Positions 50,421 through 59,570 of a stretch of 64,000 nucleotides of DNA are shown piece after piece. The position numbers and the translations under genes were made by a program. Source of the DNA: VRUE01 sp044867645. GTDB taxonomy: Bacteria; Actinomycetota; Thermoleophilia; Solirubrobacterales; 70-9. The DNA lies in contig JBIOVI010000007.1 in NCBI GenBank assembly GCA_044867645.1, positions 1 through 64,000 of the forward strand. The letters are read 5' to 3'. Positions within the stretch are counted from its first letter, which is position 1, and each line of letters opens with the position of its first letter. The notes under the pieces are model-generated. The model did not search any database and was not told the DNA's origin. It saw only the letters and a program-made list of their open reading frames with translations.

Positions 50421-53400
50421 ATGCGCTTGCGGAACCTCTTCCTGCTGCCCCTACTCGGGGCCACCCTGCTGCTCCCCGCGGAGTCCAGCGCGGCCGTCAC
50501 CTGCCCCAATCCCAACCCCGTAGTCAACGAGAACAACTGCAAAGGGCCGGGATCGACCGCCTGGCAGCTGACCGACTACGACCAGGGCGAGATCACCGGT
50601 TTCGCCACCCAGAGCAGCGTCAACCTCGGACAGAGCGTGAAATTGAAGATCGCCGTCCCGGATGGCGACGGCCACGCCGACATCGACGTCTTCCGTATGG
50701 GTTGGTACGGCGGCACCGGCGGACGTCTCGTCTACCAGGCCCACAACGTGACGGTGAGCAACAACCGGAACTGCAACCCGCCCGACGAAGACACGGGACT
50801 CTGGGAGTGCACCAACTGGGACGACACGGCGACGATCCCCGCCGCGTCCCTGCCGGCTTCGGGGATCTACCTGGTCCGAATCCAGGACCTCCAAAGCGGC
50901 AACGACAATCACATCGTCTTCACCGTGCGCAACGACGCCCGGCACGCCGACCTCCTCTACAAGCTTCCGACCGGGACCTACCAGGCTTACAACTACTTCA
51001 ACGGCCACTCGCTCTATACGTACAACTCCGCCGGCTTCAACACGCTGACCGGCGTCCCGCGCGCGATCAAGGTCTCCTTCGACCGTCCATATACGAACGT
51101 CTACAACGACGGCAACTGGCTGCTCAAGGCGGACCTGCCGATGATCCAGTGGCTCGAGCGCGAGGGCTACGACGTCGACTACACCGACAGCGTCTCGGTC
51201 GATGCTAACCCGGCACAGCTCCTCAACCACAAAGTGGACGTCATCTCGGGCCACGACGAGTACTGGTCCGGCCCGGAGATGGCCGGCTACAAGGCTGCCC
51301 GCGACGCTGGGGTCAGCATTGCCTCCTTCAGCGGCAACACCGCCTTTTGGAAGGTCAGATACGAGGACGGCGGCCGCACGCTCGTCTGTTACAAGTCGGT
51401 CGAGGGCTTGGGCCCATCGACCGAGGGCGGCAAAGTGGACGGCTCCGCCGGCATCAACGACTGGGGCCCGGACGGCGTCAAAGGAACCATCGACGACGCG
51501 CTGGGGAAAGACCAGATCGCCGGCACCAGCGACGACAAACCGCAGAACTCGACCACCACCTGGCGCGACAACGGCGCCGCGCCGGGCGACCCCAACGCTC
51601 CTCCGCAGGGTCGCGTCGGCCCGGACGAACCCGAGAACTCGCTGCTGGGATCGATGTTCATCGGCGGCAACTCGAATGCCGACTACCCGCTCACGGTTCC
51701 CGCGACGAACGACCAAGACGAATTCGCAGGCGACCGGATCTGGCGCAACACCGGCCTCTCCGAAGTCTCCAGCACGACGATCGGAAATGACGCCGTCGGC
51801 TGGGAGTGGGACACGATCCCAACCCAGGCCCAGTACACGAGCCGCCAGCCCGCCGGCGTCAAGCGGCTCTCGAGCTCCAATGTTGGGACCGCGCCGAGCC
51901 CGCCCGACTTCCTCCAGGACGAGGGACTGATCTACGCCAACGTGCCGCCGCCAGGCCAACCGTCGACCGTGTCCGCGGTCAAGTACACGGCCCCCAGTGG
52001 CGCGCTCGTCTTCAGCGCCGGCACGATCCAGTGGTCGTGGGGTCTCGCTCCCCACTACCTCGACCGGCCGGGCTTCGAAAACTACGAGGACCCCGCTGTC
52101 GACTCGAGCGACCCGCGAATCCAGCAGGCGACCTACAACGTGTTCTCCGACATGGACGTCCAGCCCTCGACCCCGGCCGGAATCGCCATCGACGGCAACG
52201 ACCCACCGGAAGCGTCCTTCACCGCCTTCCCCAACCCGGTTGAAAAAGGGGCGCTGGTCACCTTCGACGCCGCGGGATCGAGCGACTCCGACGGCTCGAT
52301 CGTCAAATACGAGTGGGACCTGGACGGCAACGGCAGCTATGAGACCGACACCGGGTCGACCGCGAGCGCTTCGAAAACCTACGAAAGCGCCGGCTCGCTG
52401 ACCATCAGGCTGCGGGTGACCGACAACGCCGGCGCCACCGACCAGGCAATCAGGTCGTTGGTCATCACCAACGGCCCCCCGGGCAACGCCGCCCCCCAAG
52501 CCTCGTTCACCGCGGCACCCAATCCTGCTCCCGTCGGGGCGGAAGTCATCTTCGACGCCTCGGGCTCTTCCGATCCCGACGGCACGATCGTCAAATACGA
52601 GTGGGACCTCGACGGCAACGGCAGCTTTGAGACCAATGCCGGCGCGATCTCCACCGTCGGCCACTCCTACCCGACGGAAGGCAACCATCAGGTCGGCCTT
52701 CGCGTCACCGACGACGACGGAGCCACCGAACAGACGGCGCGAGCGCTCATCGTCGGCAACGGCGGCACCTACCACTCACGGGTTGTGGCAACCCCCGGCC
52801 TCAGCCACTACTGGCGCCTGGGAGAGAAATCCGGCGCGATCTTTGCCGACAGCATCGGCTCCAGCCCGGCATCTGCCCTTAACGGAGTGACGCTGGGTAC
52901 GCCCAGCCTGCTGGCGCTCGAGGACGGTGACCTCGCGGCCGGTTTCGACGGCCTCGACGATGCTGCCGTCGCCCCCGTCAACCTCTCCTCGACCTCACAG
53001 CTCACGGTCGAGTTCTGGCTCAACTGGGCTGCCTACGCCAACGACGACGACCTCGCACTCGAGTTCACGCCCAACTTCAACAGCAACAACGGCGGCTTCC
53101 TGATCGACCCCAACGCCGGCGAGCAGGGCGGTCAGTTCGCGGTCGGGATCGGCGTCGGTCCATCCCGGAACAACGCTTACTTCCAGCGGCCGAGCGCCGG
53201 CGCCTGGCACCACTACGCCTTCGTCTTCAACAGCCAGGCCCCCGCGGCCCAGCAGGTCATCCCCTATGTCGACGGACACGCCGTGCCCTACACCAAGCGC
53301 GAGAGCGGCACCGGCGCCGGCAACTTCGCCAACTCGACCCTCTACTTCATGTCCCGCAACGCCGCGTCGCTGTTCGGCAACGGGGTCCTCGACGAGGTCG

Positions 53401-56400
53401 CGATCTACAACCAGGCTCTGAACGGCGCGACGATCGCCCAGCATTTCAACCCGGCCCCCAGCCAACCGCCCCTCGCCTCCTTCACCGCCTCCCCCAACCC
53501 CGTCCCGAGCGGCACGCAAGTCAACTTCGACGCCTCGGGCTCTTCCGATCCCGACGGCACGATCGTCAAATACGAGTGGGACCTGGACGGCAACGGCAGC
53601 TATGAGACCGATACCGGTTCCACCGCGAGCGCTTCGAAAGCGTATGCGAGCCCCGGAAACCTGACGATCGGGCTGCGGGTCACCGACGACACCGGCGACA
53701 CCGTGACGACGACGCGCGCGGTCACGGTGCAAAACGGAGCGCCCCAAGCCTCCTTCACCGCCTCGCCGAACCCGGTGCCGACCGGGGCCACCGTCAGCTT
53801 CGATGGCTCAGGCTCTTCCGACCTCGACGGCTCGATCGTCAAATACGAGTGGGACCTGGACGGCAACGGCAGCTATGAGACCGACACCGGTTCCACCGCG
53901 AGCGCTTCGAAATCGTACGCAAGCGCCGGCGACCTGACGATCGGGCTGCGGGTCACCGACGACAAAGGCGCTACCGGCACGACGACCCGCGACCTCTCCG
54001 CCCTCGGCTCCTACAGCGCCGCGGTGATCACCACCCCAGGGCTGATCGATTTCTGGCGACTGGGAGAGAAATCGGGCACGACCTTCGCCGACAGCGTCGG
54101 CGGCCACCACGCGACCGCCCAGGGCGGCGTGACGCTGGGAGCACCCGGTGCGCTGGACCCCGACACCAACCCGGCGGCCGGCTTCGACGGCAGCAACGAC
54201 GCCGCCAGCGCCCCGCTCAACCTTTCCGCCACCTCGCAGCTGACGATCGAGTTCTGGCTCAACTGGGCTGCCTACGCCAACGACGACGACCTCGCCTTCG
54301 AGTTCACCCCCAACTTCAACAACAGCAACGGCGGCTTCCTCGTCGACCCCAACGCCGGCGAGCTCGGCGGGCAGTTCGCAGTCGGGATCGGGCGCGGCGG
54401 AAGCCGCAACAACGCCTACTTCCAGCGACCGAGTGCCGGCGCCTGGCATCACTATGCCTTCGTCCTCGACAGCCAGGCCCCCGCGGGCCAACAGGTCATC
54501 CCTTATGTCGACGGCCAGGCTGTGTCGTACACCAAGCGCGAGAGCGGCACCGGCGCCGGCAGTTTCGCCAACTCGACCCTCTACTTCATGTCGCGCAACG
54601 CCGCGTCGCTGTTCGGCAACGGCAGCCTCGACGAGGTCGCGCTCTATAACAGGACGCTGAACGCCGCCGAGATCTCCGCGCACTACAAAGCGAGGGGGCT
54701 CAACCAGACGCCGCAGCCCTCTTTCACGGCATCGCCCAATCCGGCCCTGACCGGGACCCAGGTCAACTTCGACGCCTCGGGCTCCTCGGACTCCGACGGC
54801 TCGATCGTCAAATACGAGTGGGACCTGGACGGCAACGGCAGCTATGAGACCGATACCGGTTCCACCGCGAGCGCTTCGAATACCTACGCGACCGCGGGCG
54901 AACGGACCGTCGGCTTGCGGGTCACCGACGATGGCGGCGCCACGGCGACGACGACGCGTACGGTCACGGTGCAGAACCGCGCCCCCCAGGCCTCTTTCAC
55001 CGCCTCGCCCAACCCGGTTCCGACCGGTGCCACGGTCAACTTCGACGCCTCGGGCTCTTCCGATCCCGACGGCTCGATCGTCAAATACGAGTGGGACCTG
55101 GACGGCAACGGCAGCTATGAGACCGATACCGGTTCCACCGCGAGCGCTTCGAAATCGTACGCAAGCGCCGGCGACCTGACGATCGGGCTGCGCGTGACCG
55201 ACGACAACGGCGCCAGCGCGACGACGACGCGAAGCCTCTCCGCAGTCGGCTCCTACAACGCCGCCGTGACCTCGACCTCGGGGCTGATCGACTACTGGCG
55301 GCTGGGCGAGAAAACGGGGACCGCCTTCTCCGACAGCATCGGCGGCCAAAACGCCGCCGTCAAAGGCGGAGTCACGCTGGGCGCCCCAGGCGCGCTGGAC
55401 CCGGACTCCAACCCGGCGGCCAGCTTCGACGGCGTCAACGGCGCGGCGAGCGCCCCGCTCAACCTTTCCGCCACCTCGCAGCTGACGGTCGAGTTCTGGC
55501 TCAACTGGGCTGCCTACGCCAACGACGACGATCTCGCCTTCGAGTTCACGCCCAACTTCAACAACAACAACGGCGGCTTCCTCGTCGACCCCAACGCGGG
55601 CGAGCTCGGCGGTCGGTTCGCGGTCGGGATCGGTCGCGGTGGAAGTCGCAACAACGCCTACTTCGTGCGGCCCAGCGCCGGCGCCTGGCACCACTACGCC
55701 TTCGTCCTCGACAGCCAGGCGCCCGCGGCGCAGCAGGTCCTCCCCTACGTCGACGGTCAGGCGGTCTCCTTCACTAAGCTCGCCAGCGGCACCGGCGCCG
55801 GCGCCTTCGCCAACTCGACGCTCTACTTCATGTCGCGCAATGCCACCGCGTTGTTCGGCAACGGCAGCCTCGACGAGGTCGCGCTTTACAACAGGACGTT
55901 GAGCGCCGCCGAGATCTCCGCGCACTACAAAGCCAGGGGCTTGAACCAGACGCCACAGGCCTCGTTCACCGTCTCGCCAAATCCGGCCGCGACGGGGGCG
56001 CAGGTCAACTTCGACGCCTCGGGCTCCACCGATCCCGACGGCTCGATCGTCAAATACGAGTGGGACCTGGACGGCAACGGCAACTATGAGACCGATACCG
56101 GTTCCACCGCGAGCGCTTCGAATACCTACGCGACCGCGGGCGAACGGACCGTCGGCTTGCGGGTCACCGACGATGGCGGCGCCACGGCGACGACGACGCG
56201 CACGGTCACGGTGCAGAACGGCGCGCCGCAGGCCTCCTTCACCGCCTCGCCCAACCCGGTTCCGACCGGGACCCAGGTCAACTTCGACGCCTCGGGCTCC
56301 TCGGACTCCGACGGCTCGATCGTCAAATACGAGTGGGACCTGGACGGCAACGGCAGCTATGAGACCGATACCGGGTCGACCGCGAGCACCTCTAAAGCGT

Positions 56401-57188
56401 ACGCAAGCCCAGGCAGCCTGACGATCGGCCTGCGGGTGACCGACGATGGTGGCGCGAGCGCGATCACCACCCGCAACCTCTCCGTACTCGGCTCCTACAA
56501 CGCCGCCGTGACCTCGACCTCGGGGCTGATCGACTACTGGCGCCTGGGAGAGCTGTCGGGGACGACCTTCGCCGACAGCGCCGGCTCCAGCCCGGCGACC
56601 AACAAAGGCGGCGTCACGCTGGGCGCAACCGGCGCGCTGGGAACGGATCCGAACCCGGCGGCGAGCTTCGACGGCATCAACGACGCGGCGAGCGCCCCGC
56701 TCAACCTTTCCGCCACCTCGCAGCTGACGGTCGAGTTCTGGCTCAACTGGGCTGCGTACGCCAACGACGACGACCTTGCCTTCGAGTTCACGCCCAACTT
56801 CAACAACAACAACGGCGGCTTCCTGATCGACCCCAACGCGGGCGAGCTGGGCGGTCGGTTCGCGGTCGGGATCGGGCGCAGTGGCAGCCGCAACAACGCC
56901 TACTTCGTGCGGCCCAGCGCCGGCACCTGGCACCACTACGCCCTCGTCCTCGACAGCCAGGCAGCCGCCGCGCAGCAGGTGGTCCCCTATGTGGACGGGC
57001 AGGCGGTCTCCTTCACCAAGCTCTCCAGCGGCACGGGTGCCGGCAACTTCGCCAACTCGACCCTCTACTTCATGTCCCGCAACGCCACCGCGTTGTTCGG
57101 CAACGGCAGCCTCGACGAGGTCGCGCTCTACAACAGGACGTTGAGCGCGGCCGAGATCTCCGCGCACTACCTGGCCCGGGAACCGTAG
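50421..57188 (+). CDS. Giant secreted protein: DMFase-like domain, 8 PKD and 4 LamG domains
   Basis: 2255 residues with a signal peptide (MRLRNLFLLPLLGATLLLPA). Residues ~35-575 match the N,N-dimethylformamidase beta-subunit-like domain: ADIDVFRMGWYGGTGGRLVY, LYKLPTGTYQAYNYFNGHSL, VSFDRPYTN and LNHKVDVISGHDEYWS. Then come four units, each with two PKD domains (KYEWDLDGNGSYETDTGS) and one LamG/concanavalin-like domain (TVEFWLNWAAYANDDDL; WHHYAFVLDSQAPA; TLYFMSRNAA). LamG domains start near residues 784, 1198, 1612 and 2026, an exact 414-residue spacing. No sorting motif or C-terminal membrane helix was seen. It is probably a long extracellular glycan-binding protein; activity of the first domain is unknown. 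Confidence 0.88.
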   Translation: MRLRNLFLLPLLGATLLLPAESSAAVTCPNPNPVVNENNCKGPGSTAWQLTDYDQGEITGFATQSSVNLGQSVKLKIAVPDGDGHADIDVFRMGWYGGTGGRLVYQAHNVTVSNNRNCNPPDEDTGLWECTNWDDTATIPAASLPASGIYLVRIQDLQSGNDNHIVFTVRNDARHADLLYKLPTGTYQAYNYFNGHSLYTYNSAGFNTLTGVPRAIKVSFDRPYTNVYNDGNWLLKADLPMIQWLEREGYDVDYTDSVSVDANPAQLLNHKVDVISGHDEYWSGPEMAGYKAARDAGVSIASFSGNTAFWKVRYEDGGRTLVCYKSVEGLGPSTEGGKVDGSAGINDWGPDGVKGTIDDALGKDQIAGTSDDKPQNSTTTWRDNGAAPGDPNAPPQGRVGPDEPENSLLGSMFIGGNSNADYPLTVPATNDQDEFAGDRIWRNTGLSEVSSTTIGNDAVGWEWDTIPTQAQYTSRQPAGVKRLSSSNVGTAPSPPDFLQDEGLIYANVPPPGQPSTVSAVKYTAPSGALVFSAGTIQWSWGLAPHYLDRPGFENYEDPAVDSSDPRIQQATYNVFSDMDVQPSTPAGIAIDGNDPPEASFTAFPNPVEKGALVTFDAAGSSDSDGSIVKYEWDLDGNGSYETDTGSTASASKTYESAGSLTIRLRVTDNAGATDQAIRSLVITNGPPGNAAPQASFTAAPNPAPVGAEVIFDASGSSDPDGTIVKYEWDLDGNGSFETNAGAISTVGHSYPTEGNHQVGLRVTDDDGATEQTARALIVGNGGTYHSRVVATPGLSHYWRLGEKSGAIFADSIGSSPASALNGVTLGTPSLLALEDGDLAAGFDGLDDAAVAPVNLSSTSQLTVEFWLNWAAYANDDDLALEFTPNFNSNNGGFLIDPNAGEQGGQFAVGIGVGPSRNNAYFQRPSAGAWHHYAFVFNSQAPAAQQVIPYVDGHAVPYTKRESGTGAGNFANSTLYFMSRNAASLFGNGVLDEVAIYNQALNGATIAQHFNPAPSQPPLASFTASPNPVPSGTQVNFDASGSSDPDGTIVKYEWDLDGNGSYETDTGSTASASKAYASPGNLTIGLRVTDDTGDTVTTTRAVTVQNGAPQASFTASPNPVPTGATVSFDGSGSSDLDGSIVKYEWDLDGNGSYETDTGSTASASKSYASAGDLTIGLRVTDDKGATGTTTRDLSALGSYSAAVITTPGLIDFWRLGEKSGTTFADSVGGHHATAQGGVTLGAPGALDPDTNPAAGFDGSNDAASAPLNLSATSQLTIEFWLNWAAYANDDDLAFEFTPNFNNSNGGFLVDPNAGELGGQFAVGIGRGGSRNNAYFQRPSAGAWHHYAFVLDSQAPAGQQVIPYVDGQAVSYTKRESGTGAGSFANSTLYFMSRNAASLFGNGSLDEVALYNRTLNAAEISAHYKARGLNQTPQPSFTASPNPALTGTQVNFDASGSSDSDGSIVKYEWDLDGNGSYETDTGSTASASNTYATAGERTVGLRVTDDGGATATTTRTVTVQNRAPQASFTASPNPVPTGATVNFDASGSSDPDGSIVKYEWDLDGNGSYETDTGSTASASKSYASAGDLTIGLRVTDDNGASATTTRSLSAVGSYNAAVTSTSGLIDYWRLGEKTGTAFSDSIGGQNAAVKGGVTLGAPGALDPDSNPAASFDGVNGAASAPLNLSATSQLTVEFWLNWAAYANDDDLAFEFTPNFNNNNGGFLVDPNAGELGGRFAVGIGRGGSRNNAYFVRPSAGAWHHYAFVLDSQAPAAQQVLPYVDGQAVSFTKLASGTGAGAFANSTLYFMSRNATALFGNGSLDEVALYNRTLSAAEISAHYKARGLNQTPQASFTVSPNPAATGAQVNFDASGSTDPDGSIVKYEWDLDGNGNYETDTGSTASASNTYATAGERTVGLRVTDDGGATATTTRTVTVQNGAPQASFTASPNPVPTGTQVNFDASGSSDSDGSIVKYEWDLDGNGSYETDTGSTASTSKAYASPGSLTIGLRVTDDGGASAITTRNLSVLGSYNAAVTSTSGLIDYWRLGELSGTTFADSAGSSPATNKGGVTLGATGALGTDPNPAASFDGINDAASAPLNLSATSQLTVEFWLNWAAYANDDDLAFEFTPNFNNNNGGFLIDPNAGELGGRFAVGIGRSGSRNNAYFVRPSAGTWHHYALVLDSQAAAAQQVVPYVDGQAVSFTKLSSGTGAGNFANSTLYFMSRNATALFGNGSLDEVALYNRTLSAAEISAHYLAREP
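52205..57180 (+). repeat. Four long tandem repeats (LamG spacing exactly 1242 bp)
   Basis: The LamG starts (Tyr codons at 52770, 54012, 55254 and 56496) are each exactly 1242 bp apart. Units 2-4 are very similar at DNA level, with long shared runs in the PKD and LamG parts. The first unit is the most diverged. This indicates in-frame tandem duplication or homogenisation. Confidence 0.92.
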
Positions 57189-57191
57189 GAA

Positions 57192-58775
57192 GTGGAGTCG
57201 CCGGTGGGTCTCGCAGCCGAATCGGCCCCGGACACCCGCCTCAAACACGCGAAGGGCGGCCTCGCCATGGCCATCGCCACTTTCACGATGGCGTCGACCT
57301 CGGGCATTCAAGCGTTGCTCTACCTGAGCTCCTTCGGGGTGAACGGGCGCACCGACGGCCTCTTCGCCGCCCTCGCTCCCTATGTCGTCTTCGGGATCTT
57401 CAGTCAGAGCATCCGCGTTACCGCCGTCCCGTTGCTGGTCGGGGCGCGGCCCCGGATGTCCACCGCGACCTTCGCCCGCGGGCTGTGCCTGATCGCATTG
57501 CCGGTCGCGCTCACGACCGTGGTCCTCTCCGGTCAGCTCTCCTCGCTGCTGGCACCGGGCCTCAGCGATGCCGGTCGCGCGGTCACCGCCGACGCCCTGC
57601 CCCTGTTCGGCGGCGCCATGGTCCTTCAACTCTTTGCCGCCGGGATGGCAACCGTGCTGGCCATCCGTGACCGGTTCCACTCGATCGCGATCGCCTACGT
57701 CGTCGGCTCGCTGTCGGGGCTGGTGACCTACCTCGCGGTCGTCGGAACGGCGGCCGAGCTGTCCCTGGCCTGGTCGATGCTGGGAATGGCGGTCGCCACC
57801 TTCACGACGATGTTGCTGTCCCTACGGGGCGGAAACCGTACGACTGAAGCCACGGTGGCGCGCGAGCAACCCGGCGCGATCCATGCTGCGACCCTGATCC
57901 TCGGACGGACGCTGGTCTACCTCGTCCTCAACAGCCTTTATCTGATCACCCTCGCGTTCGCGAGCAATTACGCCGCGGGGGACACGACGGTCCTCTCCTA
58001 CGCCTACCTGTTCGCCAGCTACCTCGTGGCGGGTACCGGCTTCGCCCTGGGCCTGTCCCGGATCGCCGACATGGGCCGAGCTTCACCGGAGGCACGCCTG
58101 CGCGCGGTCCGCGACACGGTACCGTCCGGATTCCGCTACTCGATGCTGATCCTGGCCGGCGCCTTCGGGCTCCTGATCGCCGCCGGGGCTCCGGCGATCG
58201 GGTCCCTCCTGCCGGATGCCTTCTCCGCCGCCGATGTCGGCGCGTTGCAGAGCTTTGCCGCGCTCCTTTCCGCCTGGGCCGTCGCGGCGCTGCTCGTCAA
58301 CCTCTTGCTTCCGGTTCTCTTCGCCCTCGACCGCAGCCGCTTCGTCAACGTCCTTGCCCCCGGCCTCGCCGCTCTCCACATCGCCGCGACGGCACTTGGC
58401 GGCGCTCTGTTCGGGATCTACGGAGTCGCGGGAGCCGCCTGGATCGCGCCGGCCGCGTTCGCCGCCGTGCTCCTCGCTACCGGTGCCCGCGGACAGGCTG
58501 GTGCCCTGGCCCACGAACTGGGACGCGACACGCTCCGCTTCGTCCTCCCGGCGACCGCCGCCTTCGGCCTCGGTGCCATTGCCGGTGCTCTGAGCGGCGA
58601 CGAAACGCTGGTTTCCGCCTTGATCGCCGGCACGGTCGGGGCGCTGCTCTATGTCGCCTTCGCCCGCCTCACCGCTCCCCGCCAAACCGCGGTGCTGGCT
58701 GGCCGCCTCCGTCCCCTCGAGCCAGCTCGGAGGAAGGGCGGGCGGCTGGCGACGTCTTCCGGACACGCGCGGTGA
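57192..58775 (+). CDS. MurJ/MviN-type flippase-like membrane protein
   Basis: 527 residues, 13-14 transmembrane helices. Start GTG 57192; GTG 57204, with GGAG 6 nt before it, is an alternative. The N-terminal AMAIATFTMASTSGIQALLY, then GVNGRTDGLFAALAPYVVFG, follow the MurJ/MOP pattern. YLFASYLVAGTGFALGLSRI and ALLVNLLLPVLFALDRSRFV are later segments. It lies 3 nt after the giant protein gene. It may flip a lipid-linked glycan other than lipid II; it is the third flippase-like protein in the window. Confidence 0.8.
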   Translation: MESPVGLAAESAPDTRLKHAKGGLAMAIATFTMASTSGIQALLYLSSFGVNGRTDGLFAALAPYVVFGIFSQSIRVTAVPLLVGARPRMSTATFARGLCLIALPVALTTVVLSGQLSSLLAPGLSDAGRAVTADALPLFGGAMVLQLFAAGMATVLAIRDRFHSIAIAYVVGSLSGLVTYLAVVGTAAELSLAWSMLGMAVATFTTMLLSLRGGNRTTEATVAREQPGAIHAATLILGRTLVYLVLNSLYLITLAFASNYAAGDTTVLSYAYLFASYLVAGTGFALGLSRIADMGRASPEARLRAVRDTVPSGFRYSMLILAGAFGLLIAAGAPAIGSLLPDAFSAADVGALQSFAALLSAWAVAALLVNLLLPVLFALDRSRFVNVLAPGLAALHIAATALGGALFGIYGVAGAAWIAPAAFAAVLLATGARGQAGALAHELGRDTLRFVLPATAAFGLGAIAGALSGDETLVSALIAGTVGALLYVAFARLTAPRQTAVLAGRLRPLEPARRKGGRLATSSGHAR

Positions 58776-58844
58776 TCGAGCCAGACGGACGATTTTCGGC
58801 CGCATCCGACGGAAGCCCAATCTCCCTCTAACCGTTTATTTCAG

Positions 58845-59570
58845 GTGCAAAGCCCAACCAAGACAGAAGCTTCCTCGACCGCGCCGGCGAGGCCCCCGTT
58901 GATCGTCGTCAGCGCGGGAGAGTCGGCCGCCGAGCGAATCGTTGCCGCCGTCTCCGCACGGGACCTGCCGGTTCTCCGCACGGTTGCCTCGCCCGATCGG
59001 ATCGACGACGGTGAGGCGAAGGCGTCGACGATCGTCGTCTTCGTCTGCGACGTCGACCTGGCCCCGGCGATGGCCGCCTTGCGCCGCCTGCGTCGCGAGC
59101 AGCGCAAGCCCGCGATCGTCGTCATCTCGCCCCCGGCCACCGGCACCGGCGTGCGCCGGGCGCTTGACGCCGGCGCCGACGCGATCGTCTTCGAGCCGGA
59201 GATCGAGACCACGCTGGCGCTCGCGGTGCTCGCCGTGGCGAGCGGCCAGTCGGTGGTACCGCGCAAGCTGCGCGCGAGCGTCGAACGACCCGCCTTCTCG
59301 CACCGCGAGCGCCAGGTCCTGGCACTCGTCTCGAAGGGACTCACGAACGGCGAGATAGCCGAACGGCTGCTGCTCGCGCAAAGCACCGTAAAGAGCCACC
59401 TCTCGTCTGCCTTCGCGAAGCTCGGCATCCGCTCGCGCAAGGAGGTCACGGCGCTGGTGCTCGACCCCGAGCAGGCTCAGAAGGTCGGCCTGCTTGGGCT
59501 CAATAGCTCGGCCGCCGACATCGTTCCCCAGTCCGCCGACCGCGACCCCCTGCCATCCCCGATCGCGTGA
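58845..59570 (+). CDS. LuxR/NarL-type regulator with degenerate receiver domain
   Basis: 241 residues from GTG 58845. The N-terminal ~130 residues follow the receiver fold (STIVVFVCDVDLAPAMAALR, AIVVISPPA, RRALDAGADAIVFEPE). However, the acidic pair after strand 1 is not evident and the conserved Lys near the end is replaced by Glu. The C-terminal HTH is clear: FSHRERQVLALVSKGLTNGE and IAERLLLAQSTVKSHLSSAF. It may therefore respond to a ligand or partner rather than phosphorylation. It overlaps the aminotransferase start by 4 nt and could regulate the locus. Confidence 0.85.
   Translation: MQSPTKTEASSTAPARPPLIVVSAGESAAERIVAAVSARDLPVLRTVASPDRIDDGEAKASTIVVFVCDVDLAPAMAALRRLRREQRKPAIVVISPPATGTGVRRALDAGADAIVFEPEIETTLALAVLAVASGQSVVPRKLRASVERPAFSHRERQVLALVSKGLTNGEIAERLLLAQSTVKSHLSSAFAKLGIRSRKEVTALVLDPEQAQKVGLLGLNSSAADIVPQSADRDPLPSPIA

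Noticed and set aside
52205..57180. CRISPR-like or minisatellite repeat
   Set aside because: The repeat is an in-frame 1242-bp coding unit giving PKD and LamG domains, not short direct repeats with spacers.
53808..57680. 1290-residue minus-strand open frame
   Set aside because: It is the antisense shadow of the PKD/LamG repeats; composition is repetitive Gly/Arg/Val/Glu with no domain, and the plus strand has a clear signal peptide and domains.
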